The notes beneath the pieces are model-generated. The model did no database searches. It was given only the letters and a program-made list of their open reading frames with translations, and was not told where the DNA came from. Source: Cecembia lonarensis LW9 (GTDB taxonomy: Bacteria > Bacteroidota > Bacteroidia > Cytophagales > Cyclobacteriaceae). Taken from it: 37,093 nt of DNA. A program made the translations under genes and the position numbers. Each line of letters begins with the position of its first letter. The stretch's first letter is position 1. The stretch spans positions 1-37,093 of the forward strand of contig NZ_AMGM01000043.1 in NCBI RefSeq assembly GCF_000298295.1, written 5' to 3'. Shown here in pieces: positions 1-8,522 of this stretch.

Positions 1-268
1 TTTTCTTTTGGGGTTTATTTTATAGGGATTTGAATCAGAATATCCATTGAACTGACCAACTATTTCCTTACTTTTCTGGACAGTGGCCTCTAACCCGTGG
101 TATTGGATACCTTTTGTGCCCGGTAACAAAAGAGGATGGGGTTTCCCTTAGGCTATCCTCTTATTTCTTTCTCTCCAAACGCTATTAGGGGAATAAGAAT
201 AAAAAATCATACCGGAAAGGCATAAACCTTTACAATTCAGTCAAATTTCGACCCGTTATTATTTTAGT
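1..268. other. Gene-free left edge
   Basis: No reading frame of useful length enters or leaves this stretch. All three plus frames stop within the first 50 bases, and the ATG codons on the minus strand run only 12 to 20 codons. The one structure seen is the imperfect hairpin at 130-162, listed separately. It may simply be the 3' flank of the minus-strand lipoprotein gene that ends at 269. Confidence 0.6.
130..162 (-). terminator. Possible hairpin terminator downstream of the lipoprotein gene
   Basis: AAGAGGAT (130-137) pairs perfectly with ATCCTCTT (155-162). The 17-base interior can form an extra GGG/CCC pairing. Read on the minus strand, the stem runs into TTTTGT. It lies about 110 bases past the stop of the minus-strand lipoprotein gene. 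The T run is short and the loop long, so terminator function is a weak inference. Confidence 0.3.
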
Positions 269-778
269 TTACAGAATTATAGGCTTGATAATAGTAACTT
301 TTCTTCTTGACTTACTCTCAACATCCCATTTCAATTCGCCATTAAAGAAAACTTTTGTCACTTTTAATAAGAAGTCTCTACCGGAATATTTAAAAAATTC
401 AGCACGAATAGTGTCACTTTCGTTTTCGTTCCACTGGATAACTGTTTTTTCAGAATCTAGAACTAAAAACATCAAATAAGTATCTTGGAACTCATGAGGA
501 GGATCAACTCTAAAGTTCCTGGGCATGTCAAGATGAGATTGGATAAACTCCACCATACGTCCATCTCTTTCGTAAAAGACTTTAATTTTACTTGGATCAA
601 GGTATCTTTCGTGATCGGGGTCTAGGAGGTCATTGCCTTCTTCGTCCAGAATTTTAAGAGTCAAAACTCTGTCAAGGGTAAATCCACCTATGGTTGGCAT
701 CTGTTCTTCATTTGAACAGGCACTGAACAAAAACAGCAGAACCAAAGGGAGAATATAGATGGGATTTTTCATAATCAA
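269..778 (-). CDS. Small lipoprotein paired with a C10 peptidase-like gene
   Basis: This encodes a 169-residue protein with a hydrophobic N-terminus ending in a lipobox (LFSAC, Cys21), so it is probably acylated and anchored in the envelope. The rest is soluble and beta-rich, and opens with a stretch resembling 'LKILDEEGNDLLDP', a pattern I associate with uncharacterised Bacteroidota lipoproteins. A second ATG at 772 gives a more usual MKN start and may be the real one. The gene follows the C10 peptidase-like gene on the same strand with 5 bases between stop and start, so co-transcription is very likely. Genes next to C10 proteases in Bacteroides can encode small protease inhibitors. No similarity to a known inhibitor can be shown here, so function stays unknown. 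Confidence 0.75.
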   Translation of the reverse strand: MIMKNPIYILPLVLLFLFSACSNEEQMPTIGGFTLDRVLTLKILDEEGNDLLDPDHERYLDPSKIKVFYERDGRMVEFIQSHLDMPRNFRVDPPHEFQDTYLMFLVLDSEKTVIQWNENESDTIRAEFFKYSGRDFLLKVTKVFFNGELKWDVESKSRRKVTIIKPIIL

Positions 779-783
779 TTAAA

Positions 784-2085
784 TTAAGGAATAATATTAA
801 ATATCATAAATGTATTGTTATTGAACGAATAGGTGATTCCGTCTATAGTTACAGACCAGTTATCAAAATTGAAAAAGCCATTTCCATCTCCATCCCATCC
901 CCAATTCATGTGTAATTTTAGATGGGTCGTTCCGGTTTCACAAAAAACAGTCCTTTGGTAGCCATCTGTGACCCACATACGACCGAAAGCTCCTGTTCCA
1001 AATAAAATAACAGGTCTATTTTGATTTAGATTATTCCTTACTGTTATAGAATTAAATGAACCTTTCTGTGCCGAAGAATAATTAAATGTATTTGTTAAGA
1101 CAATTGGAAAATTTGCTTCCTGTGATACATGGGTCGCAAAACATGTAATGAGTCTATGTTGTGCAGGAAAAGCGTTTAAAATGTCTGACATCATTGTAGC
1201 AGTTTCAATAGTGCCTGTATTAGGAAGCATATTGTTGTAATTGTAAAAATTTGGATGGGAATGGTATTTCATTATTTGGCCGTAAGCAACAGAAGTACTT
1301 CCCGAATAAGCTCTACCGCTGCATAGTTGGGGACTACATTGAATTAAAGGCATAAATTGATTATATCCACAACTCTCACCCCATGTTGTGTTCATTAAAG
1401 GCCCAACTTGAGTAAATTGATCTTCGCATCCTCCACCTGGGTCACAGGGGTCAGTTAAGCTCATATTTTCTGTCGCGACTTGTCTCTGAATGGCACAGGG
1501 ATCCCATAAATTAATAGAAGAAGAAGGACTTCCCACCCCCTCTAGATTAATCTCAGCATCAGGATTGTCCCGGATCAATTCTATAATCTCTTCTTGGGTC
1601 GAAAACCAATCAATCAGCCCCTCTGGTAAATCATCCTCAGCACTGAGTGGTATCTCATTATCGAAAGAAAATGCTAAAACAGGTACAAGCCTATCATCTG
1701 CTGAAATGATGATAAATCCACCCTCTTCATAATTAATGATATGGTAAAGTGCTTTATCTCCTTTTCCTAAAGGTGACTTACTCTCTTTAACATTTTTGTT
1801 TCCAAAAATTTCAACATCAAAGTTAACCTTGGTGGATTTCAATTGACTTTGTTTTTCACTTGTGTGTAATGGAAATTCAATCGTGGTTGCAATTATTCTT
1901 GCCTTTTCGATATCTATATAATGGATATCATTTTTTTCAAGATCTGCGGCTAACTCTATTGGCTCAAATTCTTGACAACTGAATGTAATCAAGCATAATA
2001 AGCCAAACACCTGCTTAGTAAAGTACCCGGACAGAATGTCTAAATATTTGCGGGGCGGAGGGGGGGGGGTAGTGATTATTTTCAT
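784..2085 (-). CDS. C10 (streptopain-like) peptidase homologue with both catalytic residues replaced
   Basis: This is a 433-residue lipoprotein-like protein (hydrophobic segment about 26-36, probable lipidated Cys37). Residues about 55-165 resemble the Spi-type inhibitory prodomain, including 'GGFIIISADDRLVPVLAFS'. The peptidase domain follows: 'PLMNTTWGES' matches the family's PLL-T-W entry, 'SVAYGQIMKYH' matches ATAMAQIMKYH, and 'HMNWGW' (392-397) matches the conserved H-NWGW. In streptopain-type enzymes the nucleophile sits in GCVATA and the general base in GHA-V-DG. Here these positions are Ser263 (codon at 1297-1299) and Arg369 (codon at 979-981). Protease activity is therefore doubtful; a binding or decoy role is inference. 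The reading frame begins with ten consecutive C bases, creating a five-proline stretch at residues 7-11. A small lipoprotein gene follows 5 bases downstream. Confidence 0.8.
   Translation of the reverse strand: MKIITTPPPPPRKYLDILSGYFTKQVFGLLCLITFSCQEFEPIELAADLEKNDIHYIDIEKARIIATTIEFPLHTSEKQSQLKSTKVNFDVEIFGNKNVKESKSPLGKGDKALYHIINYEEGGFIIISADDRLVPVLAFSFDNEIPLSAEDDLPEGLIDWFSTQEEIIELIRDNPDAEINLEGVGSPSSSINLWDPCAIQRQVATENMSLTDPCDPGGGCEDQFTQVGPLMNTTWGESCGYNQFMPLIQCSPQLCSGRAYSGSTSVAYGQIMKYHSHPNFYNYNNMLPNTGTIETATMMSDILNAFPAQHRLITCFATHVSQEANFPIVLTNTFNYSSAQKGSFNSITVRNNLNQNRPVILFGTGAFGRMWVTDGYQRTVFCETGTTHLKLHMNWGWDGDGNGFFNFDNWSVTIDGITYSFNNNTFMIFNIIP
2060..2069. repeat. Homopolymer tract of ten G (C on the coding strand) at the start of the C10-like gene
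   Basis: Ten consecutive G occur on the plus strand, which is C10 in the mRNA sense of the minus-strand gene, beginning in codon 6. A change of one base would shift the frame before the signal peptide. Tracts of this kind are classic sites of slipped-strand variation, but they are also prone to sequencing error. No in-frame ATG lies between the tract and the signal peptide. Confidence 0.85.
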
Positions 2086-2250
2086 GGGAAGTACTTGAAA
2101 ATTTAAAAACTAAATCATTCTTAAGATATTAACTATTTTTCTAAAAGTCAAGATAAATTTTAAAAAGTTTTAGTTGACAATTACTATTTCCGTTTATCTC
2201 CTGCCTAACTTACCCACTATCTTTCCGTATTTACCCTCTCGTCCTTTACC

Positions 2251-2606
2251 CTTGTTTTGTGTCTTTTGTTTTCTTTTGTGGTTAAAATTTCATTTTAGGA
2301 TTTGATCCGGAAATCGGGTTTACCAACAATCCAAAGGTGATTATTTTTCTGAACCACAAGAGTGACAAAAGTGAACAAGAGGAGGGCTGCATCAAGGTTT
2401 GAGATAGTATTGCTTTTGTGACTTTTGTTTTCTTTTGTGGTTGAATTATCTTCCTGAAGTAGTTTAAGGATTAATAGCGTACAAAATATCAAAATGTGAT
2501 TTTTTTTGAACCACAACAGTGACAAAAGGGAACAAAAGAGTGGATGGTTGTCGAGAAGGCTTTGAATGGTATTACTATTGTGACTTTTGCGGGCTTTTTT
2601 GGTCAA
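2251..2606. repeat. Tandem units of an inverted-repeat element (MITE/REP-like)
   Basis: Five related arms are visible. Three read roughly CTTTTGTGACTTTTG...TTTTGTGGTT (2251-2286, 2413-2446, 2578-2606). Two are the reverse complement, TGAACCACAA.AGTGACAAAAG (2350-2382, 2506-2540). The right-hand arms recur every 150-165 bases, and the flanking words (GTGATT, TTTAAGGAT, AAGG.TTGA) recur too, so this is a tandem duplication as well as an inverted repeat. A further copy lies at 14288-14438. No transposase is seen here. The location directly after trkH suggests the element may act as or contain transcript ends, which is inference. Confidence 0.75.
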
Positions 2607-2608
2607 AA

Positions 2609-4060
2609 TTAATTCGCTCGCCAGAAGTAAGGCGTAAAAAGCACCAAAATGGTAAACAATTCCAACCTTCCCAATAACATCAAAAAGGATAAGAATATTT
2701 TGGTAAAAGGATCGAAGAAGGCAAAATTGTCCATTGGGCCAACCCTTCCTATCGCGGGACCTACATTTCCTATACTGGTTGCCACAGCCCCAAATGCGGT
2801 CAGCAGGTCGTAGCCCATCAAAGAAACTATTATTGAACCGATTGTAAAAATCATCAAATAGATCAACAGGAAATTCATGATATGCGTAATGATTTTTCCC
2901 GTCACCCTTTCTCCATTTATTTTAAGAGGGACTACCGCTCTGGGATGAACAATCCTTTTGAATTCCAACCAGGAGTTTTTGAAAAATGTCAGGTGTCTGA
3001 TGAATTTGATGCCACCACTGGTAGAACCTGCCGAAGCACCAAAAAAAAGGAACATAAAGAATACCATGGTCAGACCGTTGTGATAAGAAGTGTAATCAGC
3101 CGTTACATAACCCGTAGTAGTAATCAAAGAAACAATTTGGAATAAGGTGTCCCGAAACCCTTTTTCAATACCTTCACCTGAATAGTAGACTACAGGAATA
3201 GTCAAAAAGAGTACCATCAAAATGACGACTGTAATGTAGGCTCTAAATTCGTCAGAATTCCAAACCCTGTCTAACTTTCCTCTGAGGCCAAAGTAAATTA
3301 CCGTGAAGTTAGTTCCTGCAAGGAACATGAACACAATAGCGGTATATTGAATAAAAGGTGAAGTAAAGAAAGCTAGGCTATCATTCTTTGTAGAAAAGCC
3401 TCCAGTAGCCATGGTTGTTAATGCATGGTTTACAGCATCATAAAAGGTCATCCCTCCGATAAAATAAAGTACGCCTACGAGGATGGTTAGCCCCATATAT
3501 ACATACCAAAGTCTTTTGGCTGTTTCTTGAATCCTGGGGTGCAATTTATCTGAAGTGGGTCCAGGAGATTCCGCTACAAATAGCTCAATTCCGCCAATCC
3601 CCAAAAGAGGGAAAATGGCAACTGTCAAGACAATAATCCCTAAACCACCGATCCATTGGGTCATGGAGCGCCAAAATAATAGGCCTTTTGGCGTTGCCTC
3701 AATGTCAGTCAAAATAGTAGCCCCAGTCGTCGTTAATCCTGAAATGGTTTCAAAAATGGCATCAGGGATATCCATAGCCAGGTCACTTAATAAATAAGGA
3801 AGCATGCCAAATAAAGACATCAGGAACCAACTGACAGAAACGATTAGATAACCTTCTCTTTTGCGGATATTCTGGTCTTGTCTGGAGAAAGAAAAAAACA
3901 TCAATGAGCCCACTGTAAAAGTTACAAAGGCTGATTGTAACATGGCATCAAGATCGCCTGTTTGAAAGTAATAAGCAAAAGCTGCTCCAGGAAGCATCAT
4001 CAATGCAAAAAGCATCAATAAGGCCCCCATCACTTTTCCAATGGCTTTGAAATGGATCAT
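2609..4060 (-). CDS. trkH: Trk-type potassium uptake, membrane subunit TrkH
   Basis: TrkH/KtrB-family protein of 483 residues (family size about 480), an inner-membrane K+ translocation subunit. The four pore-loop signatures are visible in order: SGLTTTGATILT, ALTTMATGGFST, SLITTTGYVTAD and ATSIGNVGPAIG, each carrying the selectivity-filter glycine. Multiple long hydrophobic segments surround them. The gene starts 3 bases after trkA on the same strand, so the channel and its nucleotide-binding regulator are made together. It is followed by repeat DNA and no clear terminator. Nothing in the sequence suggests loss of function. Confidence 0.95.
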   Translation of the reverse strand: MIHFKAIGKVMGALLMLFALMMLPGAAFAYYFQTGDLDAMLQSAFVTFTVGSLMFFSFSRQDQNIRKREGYLIVSVSWFLMSLFGMLPYLLSDLAMDIPDAIFETISGLTTTGATILTDIEATPKGLLFWRSMTQWIGGLGIIVLTVAIFPLLGIGGIELFVAESPGPTSDKLHPRIQETAKRLWYVYMGLTILVGVLYFIGGMTFYDAVNHALTTMATGGFSTKNDSLAFFTSPFIQYTAIVFMFLAGTNFTVIYFGLRGKLDRVWNSDEFRAYITVVILMVLFLTIPVVYYSGEGIEKGFRDTLFQIVSLITTTGYVTADYTSYHNGLTMVFFMFLFFGASAGSTSGGIKFIRHLTFFKNSWLEFKRIVHPRAVVPLKINGERVTGKIITHIMNFLLIYLMIFTIGSIIVSLMGYDLLTAFGAVATSIGNVGPAIGRVGPMDNFAFFDPFTKIFLSFLMLLGRLELFTILVLFTPYFWRAN

Positions 4061-4063
4061 AGA

Positions 4064-5404
4064 TCAATGAAAGAGTTTTTCCAAGCTGTTTTTGGCTGCA
4101 GGAAGCGCCAAGACAATCACTTTATCGTCCATTTGTAGTACAAAATCCCCATCCGGAATAAAGACCTCTTCACCCCTGATTACCCCCGCGACAATGGCAG
4201 TTTCCGGAAAATGCAGGTCTTTGAGCGGTTTCTTGGTCACCCGGTTGTTTTTGGTGATCACATATTGGATTATTTCCGCATCCACGCCATAAATGCCTGA
4301 TACGGCCTCTACCTTCCCTTTTCTCAAAAATCGGGTAACCTGATTGGCCGCTACCAATTTCTTATTGATCAGAGAGTCTACGCCTATGCTGTGGGAAATA
4401 TGGATGTATTCCCTGGTATCCACATGGGCAATGGCCTTATATACGCCATGATTCTTTGCAGAAAGGGAGGTGATGATGTTGGTCTCAGAGGAATCGGTGA
4501 GGGAAATAAAGGCCTCCATTTCTTCCAAACCTTCCTCAATTAAAATTTCAATATTTTTATAATCCCCATTGATGACCAAAGTATCATTCAAACGTTCGGA
4601 AAGCCATTTGCAACGTTCCTTGTCTTTGTGCACAAGCGTTACCCTATATTCATTCTCCAATTTTAGAGCCGTGGTAAATGCCAGATCATCCCCTCCAATG
4701 ATCATCACATTCTTGATCCCAACTTTCTGTTGTCCTAATAGGTCAACAATGGAAGAAACAGCCTTTTTATTGGAAATGAAAAAGACATGGTCGTTATTTC
4801 TGATGATGGTGTTTCCCCTAGGAATGATCGTCATCTGATCCCTGACAATCGCAATGATTTTGATATCCTCAAAAATCGGATTGTCCTTCATATCCGATAT
4901 TTTCTTATTCACCAGGGTGCAATATTGGTCTAAGGTAAGACCCACCACATTCAATTTTCCTCCTTCAAATTCAAAAACATCTGTAAATGTAGAGTTTTTG
5001 ATCATTCTGTAAATTTCATCACTACAAAGCATGCCCGGAGAGATGATATTGTCAATCCCCAGATTTTTGAAATACTGCTCATGCTCAGGTTTTAAGTAAT
5101 CGTGATTTCTCACGCGGGCGATTACCCGCTTGGCTCCCAGCTGCTTGGCCAAGAGTGCTGCTACAATATTGGTTTTCTCCGAGGTGGTGACAGCCATAAA
5201 CATATTGGCCTGTCTCACATTGGCATTTTTCAATATCTCCAGTGTAGTGGCATCACCTAGAATAGTCATGACATCCAAGTGGGAAGACACATTGTCCAGG
5301 ACGTCCTTATCCAAGTCAATAAGTACAATGTCCTGATTTTCATAACTGAGTTGCTCAGCCAAATGGTATCCCATATCGCCTGCACCTGCTATTACGATAT
5401 TCAT
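4064..5404 (-). CDS. trkA: Trk system regulatory subunit TrkA
   Basis: Cytoplasmic peripheral regulator of TrkH, 446 residues, the usual length for the two-repeat form. Each half has an RCK/TrkA-N Rossmann domain followed by a TrkA-C domain. The first opens with IAGAGDMGYHLAEQL (Gly-rich nucleotide loop) and has a following acidic 'LIDLD'. The second opens with 'MIIGGDDLAFTTALKLE'. TrkA binds NAD(H)/ATP and gates the TrkH channel. It lies first in a two-gene unit with trkH (3-base gap). The preceding TPR gene ends 103 bases upstream, so trkAH may have its own promoter. Confidence 0.95.
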   Translation of the reverse strand: MNIVIAGAGDMGYHLAEQLSYENQDIVLIDLDKDVLDNVSSHLDVMTILGDATTLEILKNANVRQANMFMAVTTSEKTNIVAALLAKQLGAKRVIARVRNHDYLKPEHEQYFKNLGIDNIISPGMLCSDEIYRMIKNSTFTDVFEFEGGKLNVVGLTLDQYCTLVNKKISDMKDNPIFEDIKIIAIVRDQMTIIPRGNTIIRNNDHVFFISNKKAVSSIVDLLGQQKVGIKNVMIIGGDDLAFTTALKLENEYRVTLVHKDKERCKWLSERLNDTLVINGDYKNIEILIEEGLEEMEAFISLTDSSETNIITSLSAKNHGVYKAIAHVDTREYIHISHSIGVDSLINKKLVAANQVTRFLRKGKVEAVSGIYGVDAEIIQYVITKNNRVTKKPLKDLHFPETAIVAGVIRGEEVFIPDGDFVLQMDDKVIVLALPAAKNSLEKLFH

Positions 5405-5507
5405 GCAGTTAAAAACATTTTAATAAAAGGCTGTCGTAGATTTTTACAGTCCTAAAGCGCTGAAAAGGTAGTTGGTTTTTATAGGATGGCCAAAAAATAA
5501 CGGATAA

Positions 5508-6167
5508 TTATTGGCAGAAGGACTGTATGTAACGGCTAGTTTGAGAATTCCCCAGATTTAAAGCCGCATGCCAGTCTGTACAGGCTGCATCTGAATCGTT
5601 GGTTTTGTAGTAACAGAAACCTCTATTGGTCAAAACATCGGCATTATCCGGACTAAGGGTAAGGGCATAATTGTAATCCTGAATGGCTTTTTTAAACTGA
5701 TTGGTTTTCAGATAACAGTTTCCCCTATTGAAATAATAAGCCCAGACCAAAGGGAAGTCTTCTCCATTGATTTTACTGTAGGCAATGGCCTCTGAGTAGG
5801 CTTCAATGGCTTCATTGTATCTATTTTCCCGCTGCAATAAATTACCCAAATAATAGGCCATTTCATCATCCTCTTGGAAGATTTCCAAGCCTTTTCGCAA
5901 CACCTGTACTACCTTTTCTTTTTTCTCTTCCACTTGGCTTCCTGCCCTGTAAAAGTTTAAATAGGCCGCATGATAGGAAGGATCATCTTCAATTACTTTC
6001 TCCAAAATTTTTGCTGCAGTGGTATAATTCCCTTTGGAGATCATGTCCACAGCTGTATTGTTTACGACAAAGGAATTTTCGCGGACCTCAACATCCACCT
6101 CATAAATCTCCTGGGCAAGGCTGATATCAAAAAGGAATAAACCAGTGATTAAAAACAAATACTTCAT
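5508..6167 (-). CDS. Exported tetratricopeptide-repeat protein
   Basis: This 219-residue protein has a cleavable signal peptide (about residues 1-18, ending SLAQ), so it is probably periplasmic. The remainder reads as TPR helices: an early repeat around 'AAKILEKVIEDDPSYHAAYL', then 'AYYLGNLLQRENRYNEAIEAYSEAI', 'YFNRGNCYLKTNQFKKAIQDY' and 'TNRGFCYYKTNDSDAACTDW'. TPRs bind other proteins, and no catalytic motif is present. The gene lies 57 bases after rmuC and 103 bases before trkA on the same strand. It may be read from the hydrolase-rmuC transcript, but no functional link to its neighbours is evident. Confidence 0.8.
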   Translation of the reverse strand: MKYLFLITGLFLFDISLAQEIYEVDVEVRENSFVVNNTAVDMISKGNYTTAAKILEKVIEDDPSYHAAYLNFYRAGSQVEEKKEKVVQVLRKGLEIFQEDDEMAYYLGNLLQRENRYNEAIEAYSEAIAYSKINGEDFPLVWAYYFNRGNCYLKTNQFKKAIQDYNYALTLSPDNADVLTNRGFCYYKTNDSDAACTDWHAALNLGNSQTSRYIQSFCQ

Positions 6168-6224
6168 GGAAGTTCAATTTAGGTAATTCTGTCAAGAATT
6201 AAACTTTTGGCTCCTTCAAAAAGT

Positions 6225-7475
6225 TCAGTCTAAGAGCTTTTTACCTTCTTCTTCCGGCAAAGCTTCAACCTCGTTTAATTTTCTTTGGATCACCCTTGTT
6301 CTGGTGCCCACCAAATTGTCCAAATCATTATGGGCCTCTGAAATTTTCTTCTGTGCCTTGGCAATGAGGTCTCCAAACTTCCCAAATTCAGTTTTAACAG
6401 CGCCCAAAACCTTCCATACCTCTGAACTCCTTTGTTGGATAGCCAATGTCCTAAAGCCCATCTGTAAACTGTTAAGCATAGCCGCCAGCGTAGTCGGTCC
6501 TGTTACCACAATTTTAAAATCCCGCTGTAAAGTCTGAGCCAAATGTCCATCCCTTACGACTTCTGCATAAAGGCTTTCCATAGGAAGAAAAAGAAGCGCA
6601 AAATCTGTCGTATGTGGTGGATGCAGGTACTTTTGACTGATATCCTGGGCTGCTTTTTTGATGGCTTTGAAGAGTTCTTGTCGGGCCGCTTCTATAAGTA
6701 TTTTATCTCCATTGTCATAGGCATCTAACAGCCTGTAATAGGTCTCTTGGGGAAACTTCGCATCAATGGGCAGGTAAACAGGACCATCAGATTGGCTGCC
6801 CGGCATCTTTATGGCATATTCTACCCTTTCCCCAACACCTTTTTTTACCGCCACATTGTAGGCATATTGTTCAGGGGATAAGACATTTTCCAAAATTCCC
6901 TGCAGCTGGTACTCCCCCAGCACTCCCCTGCTTTTGACATTGCTTAAGACGCGCTTTAGATCCCCTACTCCGGTAGCCAGACTTTGCATCTCCCCCAACC
7001 CTTTTTGAACAGCTAGCAACTGATTGCTTACCAATTCAAAGGATTGCCCAAGCCTGGCTTCCAGGGTTTTTTGAAGCTTTTCGTCTACAGTCTCCCGCAT
7101 TTTGTCCAGGCGTTCCTCAGTAGAGGCCAGCATGCGCTCCTGCTTGAATACCAATTCCTGAAATTTCTCCTTTTGAAGGGCATTGAACTCTTGGACATTT
7201 TGCCTGAAAATCTGCCCAAACTCTTTTAAAACCTCCGCTTGATCCTTCGCGTTGGCACGTAGCGATTCCATGACCATCGAAAACTGCTGGAGCAATCCTT
7301 GCTGGATTTCTGTCCGATTGGATTGCATTTGCTTCTCCAATAATAACCTGAACTCCTGTAAATTTTGATTCAGATCTAATTCCTTCTCTTTACCTGTACG
7401 CTGCTGGAAAATCAAATACACCAAAAGCAGGGTTTGAAGAATCAATAAAACAATAAGTAATAATTCATTGGGCAT
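6225..7475 (-). CDS. rmuC: DNA recombination protein RmuC
   Basis: RmuC-family protein of 416 residues, with an N-terminal membrane segment (LLLIVLLILQTLLLVYLIFQ), a long coiled-coil region (about 25-175) and then the RmuC nuclease-like domain. Recognisable family segments include 'SRGVLGEYQLQGILENVL', 'VYLPIDAKFPQETYYRLLDA', 'FALLFLPMESLYAEV' and 'LAAMLNSLQMGFRTLAIQ'. RmuC limits recombination at inverted repeats in E. coli; its exact activity is not settled. The start codon lies inside the 3' end of the alpha/beta hydrolase gene (11-base overlap), implying translational coupling of two otherwise unrelated functions. Confidence 0.93.
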   Translation of the reverse strand: MPNELLLIVLLILQTLLLVYLIFQQRTGKEKELDLNQNLQEFRLLLEKQMQSNRTEIQQGLLQQFSMVMESLRANAKDQAEVLKEFGQIFRQNVQEFNALQKEKFQELVFKQERMLASTEERLDKMRETVDEKLQKTLEARLGQSFELVSNQLLAVQKGLGEMQSLATGVGDLKRVLSNVKSRGVLGEYQLQGILENVLSPEQYAYNVAVKKGVGERVEYAIKMPGSQSDGPVYLPIDAKFPQETYYRLLDAYDNGDKILIEAARQELFKAIKKAAQDISQKYLHPPHTTDFALLFLPMESLYAEVVRDGHLAQTLQRDFKIVVTGPTTLAAMLNSLQMGFRTLAIQQRSSEVWKVLGAVKTEFGKFGDLIAKAQKKISEAHNDLDNLVGTRTRVIQRKLNEVEALPEEEGKKLLD

Positions 7476-8481
7476 AACTGAAGAGTTTTGGAGGAGAAAG
7501 ATAGTCCTCTTCCAGCTGAATGCCCAGAAAATGCAAATATTCTAAGACAGTTTCCGTCGGGATTTCTTCCATGGGCACATGTCCTGCATTTTCGAATATT
7601 TTTAAAGTTGCTCCAGGAATAGCGGCTTTTAAGCGCTCTCCATGACTTGGGGGAATCCAGCGGTCTTGGGCACCCCACATGATTAAAACCGGCATATTGA
7701 GCCTTTCGAAATCAATTTGGTAACTGCTTCTGCTGGTAAGTCTGTCCAATGTGGCTTGCCGGTTTCCTTCCCTTCTTATCAATTCATAATAACGGGTAAT
7801 GTGTTTATCAGTAATTTTTTCTTCGTCATAGAAAACTTGTTGAAGATTCCATTTGAAAAGGAACCTGGGTGTACATTTCAATAAAAGTTTGTTGACAAGG
7901 GGGTATTGTGCCACTTTAAAAATAGTAGCACCGGAGTTTCTGGACCTGTTGGCATCATGGGTTGCTGTTGATGGAACAGGAGGCGCACCTGCAGCATCCA
8001 CCAAGTTGAGACTCAACACCCGCTCCGGGTGATCAGAGGCTATTTTTAAAGCGACAGCTCCTCCCATGCTATTTCCTGCCACATGAAACTCATCCACATC
8101 CATTTGATCTGCGATTTCAAGGATCAAGCTTGCATAATCTGCAATCCCATACCTCCCCAGTTCATCAGGGCCGGTGAGGCCATGGCCTGGGAGGTCCATG
8201 GATATGGTCATGAAATATTTGCTTAGCTCTTTTTCCCAAGCCTCCCAGGTATGAAGAGAAGAAAAACTTCCATGGATCAAAAAAATGGCCTCACCTTCTC
8301 CGCTTACCTTGACGTGGACATTGATGCCATTAACCGGAAGAAAATAGGAGTTTTCGCTGGTATACTTAGCTACCAGCCGGTCCATTCCCAAGTCTCCTCT
8401 ATAGCTCAGGGCAAGGGCTAAGAAAAGCAAGAGGACTATAGCAATTACAAACTTAATAAGGCCTGAAAGGATGGTTTTCAT
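7465..8481 (-). CDS. Membrane-anchored alpha/beta hydrolase
   Basis: Alpha/beta-fold hydrolase of 338 residues with an N-terminal hydrophobic anchor (about 8-26). The catalytic triad is intact: nucleophile Ser138 in GNSMGGA, Asp273 in WGAQDRW and His301 in NAGHVPM. The oxyanion-hole motif LIHGSFSS is at about 68-75. This arrangement fits carboxylester or C-C bond hydrolases, and substrate cannot be told from sequence. It is the first gene of a minus-strand run and overlaps rmuC by 11 bases. A terminator-like hairpin lies between its start and the divergent gene at 8666. Confidence 0.88.
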   Translation of the reverse strand: MKTILSGLIKFVIAIVLLLFLALALSYRGDLGMDRLVAKYTSENSYFLPVNGINVHVKVSGEGEAIFLIHGSFSSLHTWEAWEKELSKYFMTISMDLPGHGLTGPDELGRYGIADYASLILEIADQMDVDEFHVAGNSMGGAVALKIASDHPERVLSLNLVDAAGAPPVPSTATHDANRSRNSGATIFKVAQYPLVNKLLLKCTPRFLFKWNLQQVFYDEEKITDKHITRYYELIRREGNRQATLDRLTSRSSYQIDFERLNMPVLIMWGAQDRWIPPSHGERLKAAIPGATLKIFENAGHVPMEEIPTETVLEYLHFLGIQLEEDYLSPPKLFSYAQ

Positions 8482-8522
8482 TCAACCAAAATAAGATAAA
8501 AAAAGGAATTTAGATCAAGTTG

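Noticed and set aside
2295-2606. 103-codon open frame on the minus strand after trkH
   Set aside because: It is made almost wholly of the tandem inverted-repeat units, has no recognisable protein pattern, and repeats itself internally as the DNA does.
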